Part shown: piece after piece, positions 62,251 to 64,000 of the stretch
Layout: every line of letters starts with the position of its first letter
Numbering within the stretch: the first letter of the stretch is position 1
Assembly (NCBI GenBank): GCA_033002965.1
Contig: JAURVB010003376.1
Span: 34,469-98,468, forward strand
Direction: 5' to 3'
DNA length: 64,000 nt
From: Piper betle
Taxonomy: Eukaryota; Streptophyta; Magnoliopsida; Piperales; Piperaceae
Program-made: the position numbers and the translations under genes
The notes under the pieces: generated by a model
The model's input: the letters and a program-made list of their open reading frames with translations, nothing else
Databases searched by the model: none
What the model was told of the DNA's origin: nothing

Positions 62251-63925
62251 TCACGTTGAAATCGACGGTCACGGCTTATAAGGAACTCTTGCTTAAAGCC
62301 CATCTCAACCGGGCCGGCCTCTCCCTCTCTGACTTCTTCCTCCGTCCGCCATGTCTTCTCCGGTTGGCAAAGGGGAACTCCACACCGTCAACGCGTCTTC
62401 CCCGAGCGGAGTCCGTTCCCCTCGTCTTCATCCTCAAGACCGTGGCCGCAAGGCCATCATCATCAACCGCAAAGGCCCAGATATTCTCGGCGCCGGTTAG
62501 CCATGCTGCAGGAAGGCTCTACCTCACTTTTGTCTTTCACGAGACCCTTCACCTTCTTGGTCTCGATTCCCTCTTGGGTGGTATGGTTGGGGTGAGTACT
62601 GCTGTCTCTGGTCTGTCTACTATCTCGAGTTGATGTGAAGCTCGGAAGGTGGCTGAGTAGCTTAACATTGGCATGGAGTGAGCAAGACAATGGCGTTGGT
62701 GCCGGCCTTTTTGTTGCCGGATTGCAGAACCTTGGCAACACTTGCTTCTTGAATTCGATCCTCAGGTATGGCTTTTGCATGCCGCTGAGTGATTCCAATG
62801 GGCTTTGTGCTACAAATTGTGCCTAGCTTCTCACTAGTTGAAAGATCTTCTTTTTTTTTCTTTTAGGCTTTAAACAATCAAAAGATCCTGTTTTTTTATT
62901 TTAGCTCCTCACTGGTGATTCCTATGGGCTAGCTGTTGTTACTTTCGTTCCTTCCTCGAGTACATTGTAGAGGCGTATAATCTGTTGGCAGAGGAGAAAC
63001 TTGAAGACTTTCCACTTGCTGTTTCTTTGATTGCAGTGTTAAAGGTAGCGGTACTCAAAATTGTTGCCATGCATAATATTTATTTTGGTTGTGGTGCAGC
63101 ACTGAGCTTGTTGAGGGACAACAGAATTGTAGAAAGTCCGTGAGGATTAATGCGACTGAACTAGCCAACAGGTGCTTTGCAGGATCTTATGATAGTTTAT
63201 TAGTGGACGACTAGATTCCTGCTCGGGTTTGATGAAGTGATGGTTTCCTGCTCGTGCTTATAACTTATGTTCGCTTGGAGGATGCCGCAGAGGCACTCAT
63301 TCACCTTTTATCTTTTTTGATGGAAGAACTTTCACAAAACTATGTCCGTCGCATTGTTCTTTGGCAGACATATCAGTTCTGTCGGACGGCTGGGCTTGGG
63401 CTTCCAATTCAAAGATAGTGAAGGTCGGAAAGGAGTGGAGCAATGGCAAAAGAGCCTTTTGGGTCCTTTTGGGGGACCATCGGTAGGACATTGACATGCA
63501 AAACGTGCTGTTGAGGTCGAACAAGTTCAGCTTGGTCATTTTCTTGTGCATGTGAATGAATTATTTAAATTATGCTAATGATTTAGAAATGAGGGCATAC
63601 TTCTATTTTTTACTCTTCAATTGACTTCATGCAGCTCTTCATGAACTATGAACTTTTCTACAGCTTGCCTCTTTCACCAGTACTGAATCAGAGAGGTCTA
63701 ATTGTATGTGGATGGCCTCTTGTTAGATGTTGTGCTTATTCAAATAATTCCTGGCTGTAATTCCTGGACTTGTATCATTTTCGGCATATTATCCTAGATA
63801 GATGGTTGTACCTTGGAGGATTGCTTGGAGAAATTTACTGAAACCATGAGCAGATAGACATTATGTATGCAACCGATGTTGGCACAATGCAGGAATAAGA
63901 TATTATTGATATCTGGTGAAAGAGA
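62250..63925 (+). pseudogene. UBP27: UBP27-like ubiquitin-specific protease, decayed
   Basis: Deubiquitinase (USP/C19) relic on the plus strand. Exon around 62635-62765 holds the catalytic Cys box, AGLQNLGNTCFLNSIL, and ends at a GT donor. Exon 62928-63044 reads ASCCYFRSFLEYIVEAYNLL, then EDFPLAVSLIAVLK. Exon 63100-about 63175 reads LSLLRDNRIVESP and then hits TGA at 63141. A piece at 63635-63705 reads FYSLPLSPVLNQRG. A piece at 63798-63925 reads IDGCTLEDCLEKFT and, after frame changes, CNRCWHNAGI, the zinc-binding CxxCW of the family. The wording is closest to plant UBP27, a USP of the mitochondrial outer membrane. The QQDA-box exon and the C-terminal His box were not seen; the gene may run past the right edge. 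Confidence 0.8.
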
Positions 63926-64000
63926 ATGTGGTACTTTCTGATAGGTTATCTGTTAAGTTAACTGCTCAGCTGATTGGATCTAACCTGCCTTATTCCATTC

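Overview
The window is nuclear DNA from a flowering plant. Intron-containing plant genes (a neutral invertase, a class I TCP factor, SAURs, a PPR protein), several Ty1/copia retrotransposons primed from a Met-type tRNA, and inserted plastid DNA all point that way. The invertase and TCP sequences would suit a non-grass monocot, but that is only an impression. The region is gene-poor and decaying: of about ten recognisable protein genes, roughly half are broken.

Layout. 1-1700: 5' end of a neutral/alkaline invertase gene (minus strand) with its promoter. 5.4-12.9 kb: a many-exon pseudogene of a CHFR-type FHA/RING ubiquitin ligase (minus), with an old miniature LTR element in an intron. 16.1-17.4 kb: an intact TCP8-like transcription factor (minus). 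21.5-48.8 kb: a tandemly duplicated block. Its unit carries a small auxin-responsive SAUR gene followed by exon 1 of a FUT13-type alpha-1,4-fucosyltransferase. Three SAUR copies (21.5, 31.4, 40.0 kb) and two FUT13 pseudo-exons remain. The block is interrupted by a second, organelle-clade invertase pseudogene, which a copia element splits with a 5-bp target duplication, and by four more copia-related insertions.

50.7-53.9 kb: a small mitochondrial-type membrane protein (COX7C-like) and a PLS-class PPR protein with a late frameshift, both minus. 54.3-57.3 kb: a composite plastid insertion joining pieces of petD, atpI, psbD, psaA, psaB, rpoB, the trnA-UGC intron and psbC. 57.6-60.9 kb: non-autonomous DNA elements, including a 2.3-kb element with hairpin-bearing terminal repeats and six tandem palindromic units in its core. 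62.3 kb to the right edge: a decayed UBP27-like ubiquitin-specific protease (plus strand).

Genes that look able to make their product are the invertase (continuing left of the window), TCP8, the three SAURs, the COX7C-like gene and probably the PPR gene. Everything else is transposon, organelle insertion or relic. I found no tRNA, rRNA or CRISPR locus.
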